Assembly (NCBI GenBank): GCA_046594105.1
Contig: JBKJQB010000114.1
Coordinates: 1 to 34,150, forward strand
Length of the DNA: 34,150 nt
Reading direction: 5' to 3'
DNA from: JBDSGC01 sp046594105
Lineage (GTDB): Bacteria > Acidobacteriota > Thermoanaerobaculia > Gp7-AA8
A program made the translations under genes and the position numbers. This document shows positions 10,292 to 19,100 of this stretch, in pieces. Each line of letters starts with the position of its first letter. Positions within the stretch are counted from its first letter, which is position 1. The notes beneath the pieces are model-generated. The model searched no databases and was not told the DNA's origin. It was given only the letters and a program-made list of their open reading frames with translations.

Positions 10292-10765
10292 ATGGCCACT
10301 CAGGATGCGATCAGTCTGTTGAAAGCTGACCACAAGAAAGTCAAAGGGCTGCTCGAAGCGCTCGAGAAGACGACGGAGCGCGGAGCGAAGAAGCGAACCA
10401 AGCTGCTCGGCCAGATCGAGACCGAGCTCGAGGTTCACACCGACATCGAAGAAACGATTTTCTATCCCGCTTTCCGCGACGCGGTCCAGAAGAAAGAAGA
10501 TCGTGAGATGTACTTCGAAGCTCTGGAAGAGCACCGCGTCGTGAAATTCGTCCTTCCCGATATCAAAAAGTCCGATCCGAGCGGGGAACCGTTCGGAGCC
10601 AAGGCCAAGGTGCTCAAGGAACTGGTGGTTCATCACGCCAAAGAGGAAGAGAAAGAGATGTTCCCTGAGGCCAAGAAGGTTCTGGACAAGGACCAGCTGA
10701 TCGAGCTCGGTGCCCGGATGGCGGCGCGGAAAAAGGAGCTTTTGAAGCAGAAGCGCAAAGGGTGA
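10292..10765 (+). CDS. Hemerythrin HHE cation-binding domain protein
   Basis: A 157-residue soluble four-helix protein with the diiron ligand pattern of hemerythrins: H14 (KADHKKVK), H49 with E53 (EVHTDIEE), H81 (EEHRVVKF) and H114/H115 with E118 (VVHHAKEEE). AAGGAG (10278-10283) is 8 nt before ATG 10292; the longer ORF from GTG 10247 lacks this support. The C-terminus is Lys-rich. Family members bind oxygen or NO, sense redox state, or store iron; which applies here cannot be told. The gene stands alone, ends with a strong terminator and is convergent with the YfhO-type gene (19 nt between stops). Confidence 0.92.
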   Translation: MATQDAISLLKADHKKVKGLLEALEKTTERGAKKRTKLLGQIETELEVHTDIEETIFYPAFRDAVQKKEDREMYFEALEEHRVVKFVLPDIKKSDPSGEPFGAKAKVLKELVVHHAKEEEKEMFPEAKKVLDKDQLIELGARMAARKKELLKQKRKG

Positions 10766-10784
10766 TCCCGGCGCTCACTGCCGG

Positions 10785-13253
10785 TTACGCGGGCGCTTTC
10801 TCCCTGGGGGAGGGAGCGCCCGTTTTCGTTTTTCCGAGGCTCCAGAGAAACGCGATCGCCAGCAACAGCGCCGTTGCCGATGCGGCCAGACCGATGGCCA
10901 CCGAACGTGGACGGTACGCGCGATCGACCACATGGATCCCCGCGGGAATGGCCACCGCGCTGAAGGCATAATTCGCGCGCAGCAGATCGGCTGGCCGGCT
11001 GTCCAGGCGCGCACTCCACCCCGGTGCGAATGGTTCCGCGTAGACCAGCCATCCCGCCCCTGGCGCATGGACGCGCACCAGCGAGCGATCGGGCTCCTGC
11101 TTCAGGATTTCGATCTTCGCCGCAGTGGCCGGCGCGCTCCCGTCACTGGGGACGCCCGGATCAAGCAGCACTTCCTGAGTGGGCTGGAACGAACCGGAAC
11201 TCATGATGGAGAGCTGCTGCTCGCGCTCGGTCGCCGATCGCGCATGAGTAACGAACCGCACGCGCAGGGCATCCCGGTTTTCATGCAGGACCCACGTGAA
11301 TCCCGTCGGCGAGGGAAACTCGCGGACGGGGCGGAGCTGAGGAAGAAGCAACCGGCCCGGCGCGAGGATGGCCCGGACCCCGGCTGCCGACAGGATCGGA
11401 AGCCGGCGACGCCAGGGAAGTCGATTGGTCAGTTCTCCCAGTCGAACGATGTCGCGGTTGGCCAACCCGTCGAAGTCGAAGTGAAAGATGGTCGGTAGCA
11501 ACCAGGCCTGCGCGGTGTAGTAACGGAGCGTCTGCAGGTTGAATTGAGTCAGCCAGATGACGTCGTCGGACGGCGCGGTGAGATGGAATGGAGTGGGGTC
11601 CGGTGCTCGGTAGAACTGAGCTCCGGCCGCGACGGAACGAACGGACTGCGCGAGCGACGGCTCGTTGAACAATGCACGGGGCGCGTACGGATTGATCTTC
11701 ACTCCCGCCACCACCAGGTCGCACGCCACGATGGCAGCCAGCCATGCAGCTCGTCGCGAGGTCCGCAGGTTCGCCATGGCCGCATCCCCCTGTTGCAGGG
11801 AACGACGTTGCCAGGACCAGGCGGCAGCCAGCAGCAACGCCAGCGCGCTGACGAGGAGGTGAACGAGACTGGCCAGCAGGTGCTCGTGATTGGCGACGGA
11901 GAGGATCCCCCCGAATGCCGTGCGGTCGATGGCCTGGAGAGTGGCATCGGAAGCGGTCCACAGCAGGGCGATGAACGCGATGGCCGTGGCCACGACAGCA
12001 CCCGGCAGGCCGAACATCAGATTCCTCTTCGCGAACGAATCAGCCCCCGCCGCCGCCAGCAAAGAGATGGGAACCAGGCTGAAGACGATTGCCTTGACCG
12101 GATATCGGAACAGCGCCACGGCCGGTGCCAGGCGGTACATCGAATGGAACCCCGGTAGAAAACGCCCGCAGGCCAGCACCACTCCGAGGATTGCGCAGGC
12201 CAGGAGCAGCCGCCGGAGACCAGGACGGAGCGATGAACCGGTCGCGCCGAGAAAGGCGAGAAGCAAGGCAGGGAAGCCGAAGTAGATGCTCAGGACATTG
12301 GGGAAGCCGGTGTCTTCGCGTCGCCGGCCCCAGTATGCCTCCTCGCTCAGCGCGTCGGTCCGCCCGAAGTAGCCGGGAACGATCAGCTCGGGCAATCGGG
12401 CCGGATGCAACGACCAGGTGCTGAAGCTCTCGTACGATCGCTGGGCCCCACGGGGGGACATCGCAGTCATCTCCGCGGCCGGCAGGAGTTGGACGGCGGC
12501 CAGCCCCGCAGCAAGAACCATCGCCGCAACGATCCGGAGAATGGCTGTCTTTCGAAATGGCGGATCGGCCACGGCGGCCACGAACAGAAGGGTCAGCAGT
12601 CCGGTGGCCGCCGTCGTCTCGGGCGAGTTGGCGAGGATCTGCGTCAGCAAACCGACGATGAACCATGAGGTCCAGAATCGAGGTCGGAGGCGGATCGACT
12701 GGTGCGCTGCGAGAAGGCAGAAAGGGACCCAGGGCAGCGCCAGCAGCTTCTGGTAGAGATTCGCCTGCGAGAGCGAGAAGCCGGACAACGCGTAGAGGAT
12801 GCCGGCGATCATCGAGGCATTGCCACTGATCCCAAGGGATCGCGCGAGCAGATAGGCGAACGCTGCGCACAGGACGAAGTGCAGGATCACGATGGTGTTG
12901 AACGCCTGGAGCGGGGGCAGCAGGAGATCGAGGAGGTTTGCCGGATAGAGGATCGTACTGGTCGGACTCCCCAGAAGTGGCTGTCCGCCGTGGAGGAAGG
13001 GATTCCACAGCGGAATGCTCCCGGCGCGGAGGGACTTCGCCAGCAGGAAGTGCGTGGGGATGTTGAGCAGGGAGTTGTCGCGGAAGAAGAAGGTGCGGGT
13101 AGTGAGCGGCTGCAGAAAAAACGCGAGGACGCCGCCGACCAGAATCCAGAGCTGACGCTCGCAAAGGAAAGCGCGCACTCCCCCCTGAGTCGCTTCTGCA
13201 GGATGATCTGACAAGCGATCGGATGGTAGCGCGGCGCGGCCTTCTTTCAGCAT
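10785..13253 (-). CDS. YfhO-like polytopic membrane protein (GT-C-type envelope glycosylation)
   Basis: About 822 residues from the preferred ATG at 13253 (MLKEGRAALPS); the frame is open to a GTG at 13298, and neither start has a Shine-Dalgarno sequence. The N-terminal ~550 residues carry about a dozen hydrophobic segments, with family-typical motifs: TRTFFFRDNSLLNIPTHF, IPLWNPFLHGGQPLLGSP, FNTIVILHFVLCAAFAYLLAR and FRYPVKAIVFSLVP. A large extracytoplasmic domain follows, and one last membrane segment lies close to the C-terminus. YfhO proteins are thought to be GT-C-type glycosyltransferases using polyprenyl-phosphate sugars on the outer face of the membrane (for example teichoic acid or glycolipid glycosylation). 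It is divergent from a GT2/FAD pair, so a shared envelope-polysaccharide role is plausible. Confidence 0.88.
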   Translation of the reverse strand: MLKEGRAALPSDRLSDHPAEATQGGVRAFLCERQLWILVGGVLAFFLQPLTTRTFFFRDNSLLNIPTHFLLAKSLRAGSIPLWNPFLHGGQPLLGSPTSTILYPANLLDLLLPPLQAFNTIVILHFVLCAAFAYLLARSLGISGNASMIAGILYALSGFSLSQANLYQKLLALPWVPFCLLAAHQSIRLRPRFWTSWFIVGLLTQILANSPETTAATGLLTLLFVAAVADPPFRKTAILRIVAAMVLAAGLAAVQLLPAAEMTAMSPRGAQRSYESFSTWSLHPARLPELIVPGYFGRTDALSEEAYWGRRREDTGFPNVLSIYFGFPALLLAFLGATGSSLRPGLRRLLLACAILGVVLACGRFLPGFHSMYRLAPAVALFRYPVKAIVFSLVPISLLAAAGADSFAKRNLMFGLPGAVVATAIAFIALLWTASDATLQAIDRTAFGGILSVANHEHLLASLVHLLVSALALLLAAAWSWQRRSLQQGDAAMANLRTSRRAAWLAAIVACDLVVAGVKINPYAPRALFNEPSLAQSVRSVAAGAQFYRAPDPTPFHLTAPSDDVIWLTQFNLQTLRYYTAQAWLLPTIFHFDFDGLANRDIVRLGELTNRLPWRRRLPILSAAGVRAILAPGRLLLPQLRPVREFPSPTGFTWVLHENRDALRVRFVTHARSATEREQQLSIMSSGSFQPTQEVLLDPGVPSDGSAPATAAKIEILKQEPDRSLVRVHAPGAGWLVYAEPFAPGWSARLDSRPADLLRANYAFSAVAIPAGIHVVDRAYRPRSVAIGLAASATALLLAIAFLWSLGKTKTGAPSPREKAPA
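10790..10833 (+). terminator. Intrinsic terminator of the hemerythrin gene, inside the end of the opposite gene
   Basis: The stem CGGGCGCTttCTCCCT / AGGGAGCGCCCG with a GGGGG-type loop is followed by TTTTcgTTTTT. This is a canonical rho-independent terminator for + transcripts. It lies within the last codons of the minus-strand YfhO-type gene and encodes its C-terminal KTKTGAPSPREKAPA. Confidence 0.85.
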
Positions 13254-13307
13254 TGCGCATTTCCGAACCTGCTGCGCTGCGAACGACCCAAAGCACACTC
13301 TGGAAAC

Positions 13308-13587
13308 CTCCAGCGGATTTCAGCCGGCGCAGCCGGCGAGAGACCGTAGCCCCCGGCGTCAGCCGGGGGAAACCGAGAACTCCCATTTGCGAGCCCGCTT
13401 CAGCGGGCGACAGAACAGCGGATGGGCTCGTTGGTTCGCCAGATCACGCGGAACCCTTCTGTCGCCCGCTGAAGCGGGCTTCGCTCCATCGGGTCGCGGG
13501 GTTCCCCCGGCTGAAGCCGGGGGCTACAGTCTTCTGCCGGCTTTGCCGGCTCCAGCCAGGCCCTCGATGCACTCTGCATCGGAGAAC
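13308..13587. repeat. Composite palindromic repeat element, copy A
   Basis: About 280 bp built from small palindromes: GCCGGC units, CCCCCGGCgtcAGCCGGGGG, CCCGCTTCAGCGGG, then CCCGCTGAAGCGGG, CCCCCGGCtgaAGCCGGGGG and GCCGGC units. The reverse complement of copy B (20476-20730) matches from end to end. The difference is about 27 nt near 13458-13484 (one CCCGCTGAAGCGGG unit with flanks), present here and absent there. No ORF is credible in it. Confidence 0.85.
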
Positions 13588-13714
13588 GCGCAACGATTTG
13601 GACAAGTGTGGTCTGTGCCACACCGGCCTCGTGTGATCTGGTCAGACACCGCCCGGGCACTCTTGTTCCTCCTGATGCCTCGGATCGATCGCGTGCACAG
13701 CGCTGCGACCGGGC
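13588..13714. other. Remainder of the divergent intergenic region (YfhO-like / GT2)
   Basis: Unique sequence between the composite repeat and the GT2 promoter box. I see no RNA gene or small ORF in it. It must hold any -35 element for the + genes. Confidence 0.5.
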
Positions 13715-13720
13715 TAGAAT
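13715..13720 (+). promoter_or_regulatory. Putative -10 box of a leaderless promoter (GT2/FAD operon)
   Basis: TAGAAT ends 9 nt before ATG 13730 and there is no Shine-Dalgarno sequence. No convincing -35 box. Confidence 0.5.
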
Positions 13721-13729
13721 CCCGGCTCG

Positions 13730-14431
13730 ATGCCCGAGCTGACCGTCGTGGTCCCCGTGTACAACGAAGAGCAACTGGTCGGCGATGCCGTGGAGACGCT
13801 GGTGCAGACTCTGGAGGGCGCGCACATCGACTACGAGATCCGCCTCTACGACGACGGATCGCGCGATGGAACGAACGCGGTGCTGCGTCAGCTGGCCACG
13901 CGCAACGAACGGATCGCGGTGATTGCCAAGCCGAATTCGGGGCATGGCCCGACCATCGCTCGCGGCTATCGCGAGGCTGCCAGCGACTGGGTCTTCCAGA
14001 TGGACAGCGACGGAGAAATGCCGGCGGAGCAGATGTTGACTCTGTGGAACCGTCGCGCGGAGTTCGACTTTCTCATCGGGCGTCGCCTCTCCCGACGGGC
14101 ACCGATCATCCGTCGACTGTTCACGGGGGTATGCCGGCTGATCGTGCGCATTCTGTTCGGCGGACGAATTCACGACGTCAACTCGCCCTTCCGATTGATG
14201 CGAAAGGAATGGCTGCGAACCGCCCTACCGCGTGTTCCAGAGAACGCCGCTGCTCCCAACGTCATCCTCTCCGCTCTGGCCAGCCGCTCCAACGCGCGCA
14301 TTTTCGAGACGGACGTTCCCTACCAGCAGCGACGGGTGGGATCTGGCTCGCTCACATCCTTTCGGCTCTGGAAGCTGGCCTCGATCGCGCTGGGCCAGAC
14401 CCTGACGGCGGCCTTCCACCGGACCCGATGA
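13730..14431 (+). CDS. Family 2 glycosyltransferase (dolichol-phosphate-mannose-synthase-like)
   Basis: A 233-residue GT2 enzyme: LTVVVPVYNEEQLVGDAVETL (4-24), L-Y-DDGSRDGT (39-48), KPNSGHGPTIARGYREA (68-84) and the metal site D92-S-D94. The R-R-x5-RRLFTGVCRLIVRILFGGRIHDVNSPFRLMRKE region is typical of DPM1/undecaprenyl-phosphate glycosyltransferase relatives. No C-terminal transmembrane pair is present, so a soluble or peripheral enzyme is likely. It would transfer a hexose to a polyprenyl phosphate or similar acceptor. Its TGA overlaps the ATG of the following FAD protein (ATGA), so the two are co-translated. The start is supported by the TAGAAT box at 13715. Confidence 0.92.
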   Translation: MPELTVVVPVYNEEQLVGDAVETLVQTLEGAHIDYEIRLYDDGSRDGTNAVLRQLATRNERIAVIAKPNSGHGPTIARGYREAASDWVFQMDSDGEMPAEQMLTLWNRRAEFDFLIGRRLSRRAPIIRRLFTGVCRLIVRILFGGRIHDVNSPFRLMRKEWLRTALPRVPENAAAPNVILSALASRSNARIFETDVPYQQRRVGSGSLTSFRLWKLASIALGQTLTAAFHRTR

Positions 14432-15840
14432 CGCGCGCGCCGGGTCGCATCCTCATTCTCGGAGCGGGTCCCACGGGCCTGGGCGCGGCATGGCGTCTGC
14501 GCGAGCTGGGTTACCACGACTATCAGGTCCTGGAGCAGAGCGCGGAAGCCGGCGGCCTCGCCTCCAGCTTCGTCGATGACTGCGGCTTCACCTGGGATGT
14601 TGGCGGCCACGTCCAGTTCAGCCACTACGCCTACTACGACGACGTGCTCGATCTGGCTCTCGGCGATGCCTGGCTCTACCACCAGCGTGAATCGTGGGTG
14701 TGGATGCGGGAACGCTTCATCCCCTATCCGTTCCAGAACAACATTCATCGCCTGGATGCCGTCGATTGCGCGCGCGCGTTGAAAGGAATGGAGGATGCTG
14801 CGGATGCGCGCGACGGCACGCGCGCCGCCGATTTTCACCAGTGGATCCTCTCCACATTCGGTGATGGAATCGCCGAGCTGTTTCTGCTTCCCTACAACTT
14901 CAAGGTGTGGGCCTATCCTCCCTCGCTTCTGGGGATCGACTGGATGGGAGATCGCGTGGCGGTTCCCGATCTGGAACGGGTCCGACGCAATGTGGAAAGC
15001 GGGACCGACGACGTGTCGTGGGGACCGAACAGCCTGTTCCGCTTCCCGAAGCGTGGCGGTACGGGCGCGATCTGGAGGGCGGTGGCCAGTCTTCTTCCAT
15101 CGGATCGGCTGCGGTTCAACGCCAGAGTGGCCGCCGTGGATGCCGCTCAGCGGGTCGTCACACTGGAGGAGGGAGAGCGGCTTTCTTACGACACTTTGAT
15201 CAGCGCCCTGCCGCTCGATGTTCTCTGCGGGATGACCAGCGGTCTGTCGCCGGCATCGGTCGCCGCCGCCGAACGACTTCTCTACAGCACCTCGCACATC
15301 ATCGGCATCGGGCTCCGCGGCCCGCAGCCGAAGACCCTTCAGCGGAAGTGCTGGATGTACTTCCCGGAAGAGACCAGTCCGTACTATCGGGTGACGGTGT
15401 TTTCGAACTACTCACCGGCGAATGTTCCGGAAGGTGAGGGATTCTGGTCGCTGATGGCGGAGGTGTCGGAGTCGCCGAGGAAGCTGGTCAACCGGGAGAC
15501 GCTCACCGGCGACACCATCGCTGCGCTGCGGCGCGACCGGCTGATCGAGGAGGGGACGGAGGTGGTGTCGCGATGGGAGTACCGCGCCGGCCACGGGTAT
15601 CCGACACCGTCGGTGAACCGCGACCAGGAACTGGCCATCGTCGAGCCGGAACTGGCGGCCAGGGGAATCTTTTCGCGCGGCCGTTTCGGTGCGTGGCGAT
15701 ATGAGGTCTCCAACCAGGATCACACGTTCATGCAGGGAGTGGAGGTGGTCGACCGACTCCTCGGCAACGGCCGGGAGATGACGCTGACGAAGCCGGATCT
15801 GGTCAACAGCGGCGCGTTTCTCCGCAAGCAGAAATCCTGA
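14428..15840 (+). CDS. FAD/NAD(P)-binding amine-oxidase-like protein (protoporphyrinogen oxidase / UDP-galactopyranose mutase-like)
   Basis: 470 residues from ATG 14428, which overlaps the GT2 stop by 4 nt. The frame is open far upstream (to 13387), but that stretch is repeat and antisense sequence. The N-terminal dinucleotide-binding motif ILILGAGPTGLGAAWRL (8-24) is followed by E-x6-GGLASSF (family GG motif) and FTWDVGGHVQFSH, as in NAD(P)-binding proteins of sugar-modifying loci. The substrate domain contains NFKVWAYPPSLLGIDWMGDRV, and the C-terminus has the FAD-binding RFGAWRYEVSNQDHTFMQGVE. Relatives in glycan clusters act as UDP-galactopyranose mutase-like or amine-oxidase-like enzymes. 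The coupled glycosyltransferase supports a role in activated-sugar or polyprenyl-glycan metabolism. The exact reaction is unknown. Confidence 0.88.
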   Translation: MTRAPGRILILGAGPTGLGAAWRLRELGYHDYQVLEQSAEAGGLASSFVDDCGFTWDVGGHVQFSHYAYYDDVLDLALGDAWLYHQRESWVWMRERFIPYPFQNNIHRLDAVDCARALKGMEDAADARDGTRAADFHQWILSTFGDGIAELFLLPYNFKVWAYPPSLLGIDWMGDRVAVPDLERVRRNVESGTDDVSWGPNSLFRFPKRGGTGAIWRAVASLLPSDRLRFNARVAAVDAAQRVVTLEEGERLSYDTLISALPLDVLCGMTSGLSPASVAAAERLLYSTSHIIGIGLRGPQPKTLQRKCWMYFPEETSPYYRVTVFSNYSPANVPEGEGFWSLMAEVSESPRKLVNRETLTGDTIAALRRDRLIEEGTEVVSRWEYRAGHGYPTPSVNRDQELAIVEPELAARGIFSRGRFGAWRYEVSNQDHTFMQGVEVVDRLLGNGREMTLTKPDLVNSGAFLRKQKS

Positions 15841-15842
15841 GG

Positions 15843-15912
15843 CCGGGCCGGCACGGCCGGCAGCGTTAGTTCGCACAGCGTCCGCCATGATTTTCGCTTC
15901 AGCTTCGTTCAC
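15843..15912. repeat. Dispersed ~70-bp repeat, copy 1
   Basis: A GC-rich hairpin (GCCGGcacgGCCGGC) followed by a conserved tail, gcgttagttcgcacagcg then tccgcca and ttttcgc.tcagc. The same arrangement recurs at 23361-23430 with few changes. It starts directly after the FAD-protein stop, so its hairpin may also end that transcript. Confidence 0.75.
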
Positions 15913-15920
15913 TCGGGTGC

Positions 15921-16068
15921 CTCCCCATCGAGTGTCCTTCTCCCCGCACACGGGGAGAAGGTCCGCGAAGCGGGGATGAGGGGTCCCTCTCTTCGTCGCG
16001 TGAGGTCCCCTCATCCGCCTTCGGCACCTTCTCCCCGTGCGCGGGGAGAAGGACTCTCGATGGGGGAG
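15921..16068. repeat. 148-bp nested inverted repeat
   Basis: Two arms of about 68 nt (15921-15988 and about 15998-16068) are nearly 90% complementary. Each arm also contains its own hairpin, CCTTCTCCCCG / CGGGGAGAAGG, next to GGATGAGGGG. The form is like the REP/RAYT-type palindromes (ccttctcccg...cgggagaagg...ggatgaggg) common in several phyla. No transposase lies nearby. The gap 15841-16121 holds nothing else that I can support. Confidence 0.8.
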
Positions 16069-16121
16069 AGCGCTCGAAGCCGCTGTTTTGCTAAGGATTT
16101 CTTCACAACTTCACCTGCCAA

Positions 16122-19100
16122 TCAATCGCGTTCGCGGCGACGATCCTCTTCCCAGCTTCTGGCTGCCTTTGCGCCGCCCGGCCCGGAGCCTGCGGAGATC
16201 TTGCGGTCCCATTCCTCGCGAGTGGGCAGGGCGATCGGCTCCAGCTTCTTGCTGCTGAGCGAGGCGTTGATGGACGCTAGGTCGCTGGCAGTCCAGGAAT
16301 CGAAGCTGGCCACCACGTCGGCCAGTTCCCTCGCCAGCGACTCGGTGCGGTCGATCTGCGTCTGTGCAGGACGGCCCTCGTAAAACATGACGTTGCCGTA
16401 GAGATCGGCGAGGTTCTCGCGGAGGCGCTCCTCTCCGGTGATCATGCCGCCTTCCTTGGTGGCCACGATCTTCTTGCGGATGGCGTCGAGATCGGCGGAC
16501 GCTTTCGACAGGCGCGCCTGCAGTGAATCGCCTTGCAGATGCGAAGAACGATCGGTGATGCCGGCTCGTGCCGCGTTGATGCGATCGACGACAAACGACA
16601 TGTCACCCAGTGCGCGATAAAGCTTCATGGACAGGTCGAGCTGCGCCTTGCGATCCTCTGCGGAGTGAGTCGATCGCGGGTCAGGAAGAACCTGAAGCTG
16701 CGTGCTGTAGACCTCTTTGTCCTTGGTCATCTTTACGGTGTAGGTGCCGGGAAGAACGCGGGGGCCGATGGAGGCGCCGCCGGCCTGACTGGCAGCGGTG
16801 GGCACCTGGGGAGCCTTGATCCGCATCGGCCAGGTGGCGCGGTTCAGACCGCGCCGCTTGCTGCTGGGGACGGTGCCGATGGACTTGCCATCCGCGTCGA
16901 ACACCTCGATGGTGAGATCTCCGAAGATGTGACGGCTCTTCTGGTAATAGGTGAGCACGGCATCGCCTGGAGGGTTTGCTCCTACGAAAACGGCGTCACC
17001 GTTGGCCCATCCACCCGAGGCGTTGAGGCGCTGCACCGCCGGCCTGGCGCTGATGAAGACTGCCTTCTGGCCGAGCATTTCAGGAGTCAGAGCGCGGAGT
17101 GGCGTGATGTCGTCGACGATCCAGATTCCTCGTCCATGCGTGGCGATGACCAGATCGTGATCCCGAGGATGAATGGCCAGGTCACGCACGGCAACGTTGG
17201 GGAGATCGCCGCCTTTGTATTGTGCCCACTGCGTTCCGCCATCGAGAGAAATCCACAGCCCGAACTCCGTACCGACGAACAGCAGATCGCGATCGACCAG
17301 GTCCTCGCGCACGACGTGGGCGTAGCCGCGGACGCCGCTGTCCGCGCTCACCACCGGCCTCCAGCTCTTACCGAAGTCGCCGGTGCGGTAGACGTAGGGC
17401 TTGAGGTCGCCGAACGTGTGTGCGTCGAAGGTGACGTAGGCGGTGCCTGCGTCGAAATGTCCGGTGTCGATGTAGGAAACCCAGGCGTTCTTCGGAATCC
17501 CGGAGACGTTCCCGATCACGTTGGTCCAGCTCTTTCCTCCGTCGCGGGTGACCTGCAGGTTGCCGTCATCGGTCCCCGCCCAGATCACGTTGGAGTCCTT
17601 CGGCGATTCGGAGATGGCGTAGATGGTGGTGTGCATCTCGGCGGCGGAGTTGTCGATGGTGACGCCACCGGACAGTTCCTGCTTCTGCTTCTCCGGATCG
17701 TTGGTCGTCAGATCGGGGGAGATGCGCTCCCATGTCTGTCCGTGGTCCGAGGAGCGGTTGAGGAACTGGGAGCCGATGTAGATCACGCCCTTCTGCGTGG
17801 GGCTGAGGTGAATGGGGGTGTTCCAGTTGTAACGGAGCTTGCCTTCGTTGTACCGGGGGAGCGGCTTGATGGCCCGCGTCTCGTGAGTCTTCCGGTTAAT
17901 GCGTCCGATCTCGCCACCCTGCGATTCTGCATAGACGAAGTCGGGATCGGATGGGTCGGCGAACATCCAGAAGCCGTCACCCCCATACAGATTTTCCCAC
18001 TGGGCGTTGGTGATTCCGCCCGGGTACTGCGATGCGCCCACCCAGGAGCTGTTGTCCTGCAGTCCGCCGTACACGTGGTACGGCGTGTCCATGTCCACAC
18101 TGACGTGGTAGAACTGCGAGACCGGCAGGTTCTCCCCTTTCCACCAGCGGTTGCCGCCGTCGTAGGAGTACCAGACGCCGCCGTCGTCGCCGGCGATGAG
18201 GTGGTCGGTGCTGGCGGGATCGATCCACACATCGTGGAAGTCGCCGTGCGCGCCGCCGCTGATGTTGCTGAAGCTCTTGCCCCCGTCGCTGCTCACGATC
18301 AGACCGTAGTCCGGTTTGAAGATACGGTTCTCGTTCTTCGGGTCGACGATGAGATTGGCGAAGTAGAACGGTCTCCAGACCATGCTCTGGCTGCGATCGA
18401 GGGCCTGCCAGCTCTGGCCTCCATCCTCGGATCGGTACAACCCGTTTTTCGGGGGGTCCGCTTCGATCATTGCGTAGACCACGTTGGATTTCGATGGTGC
18501 GACGGTGACCGCAACCCGCCCCCACGGCTTGGAGGGGAGGCCTTTCGCCGACTTCTCGGCGAGCTCGCTCCAGGTCGTTCCGCCATCGACACTCTTGAAC
18601 AGTCCGCTGCCGCTGGGGGCGGTGGGGCCGTCACCGCCGGAGCGGAACGTCCAGCCTTTCCGCCGGAAGTCCCACATCCCCGCGTAGAGCGTCTTCGAAT
18701 TCTGATGATCCATGCTGACCATGGAGCAGCCGGTGGAGAGATTGCTGCCCTTCAGAATCTTCGTCCAGCTCTTGCCTCCATCGGTGGTCTTGAAGAGGCC
18801 GCGCTCCTCGCTGTCGCTCCACAACTTGCCCGGTGCGCAGGCGTAGACGGTGTTGGTGTTGCCCGGATCGACGAGGATCTTGACGATGCGCTCGGAGTTG
18901 CTGAGACCCATGTTCGTCCAGGTCTCGCCGCCGTCCGTTGTTTTGTAGATTCCGTCGCCGACGGAGACGCTGTTGCGAGTCCACGACTCGCCAGTTCCGA
19001 CCCAGACCACTTTCGGATTCTTGGGGTCGATGGTCACGGCGCCGATGGACTGTACCGGCTGCTTGTCGAAGACCGGCTTGTAGGTGGTTCCGCCGTTCAC

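Noticed and set aside
12040..13386. 448-codon minus-strand frame overlapping the YfhO-like gene
   Set aside because: Arg/Pro/Ser-rich shadow translation; the overlapping frame encodes a recognisable membrane protein.
13387..14427. N-terminal extension of the FAD protein frame
   Set aside because: It passes through the palindromic repeat and overlaps the GT2 gene; the dinucleotide-binding motif begins right after the ATG at 14428.
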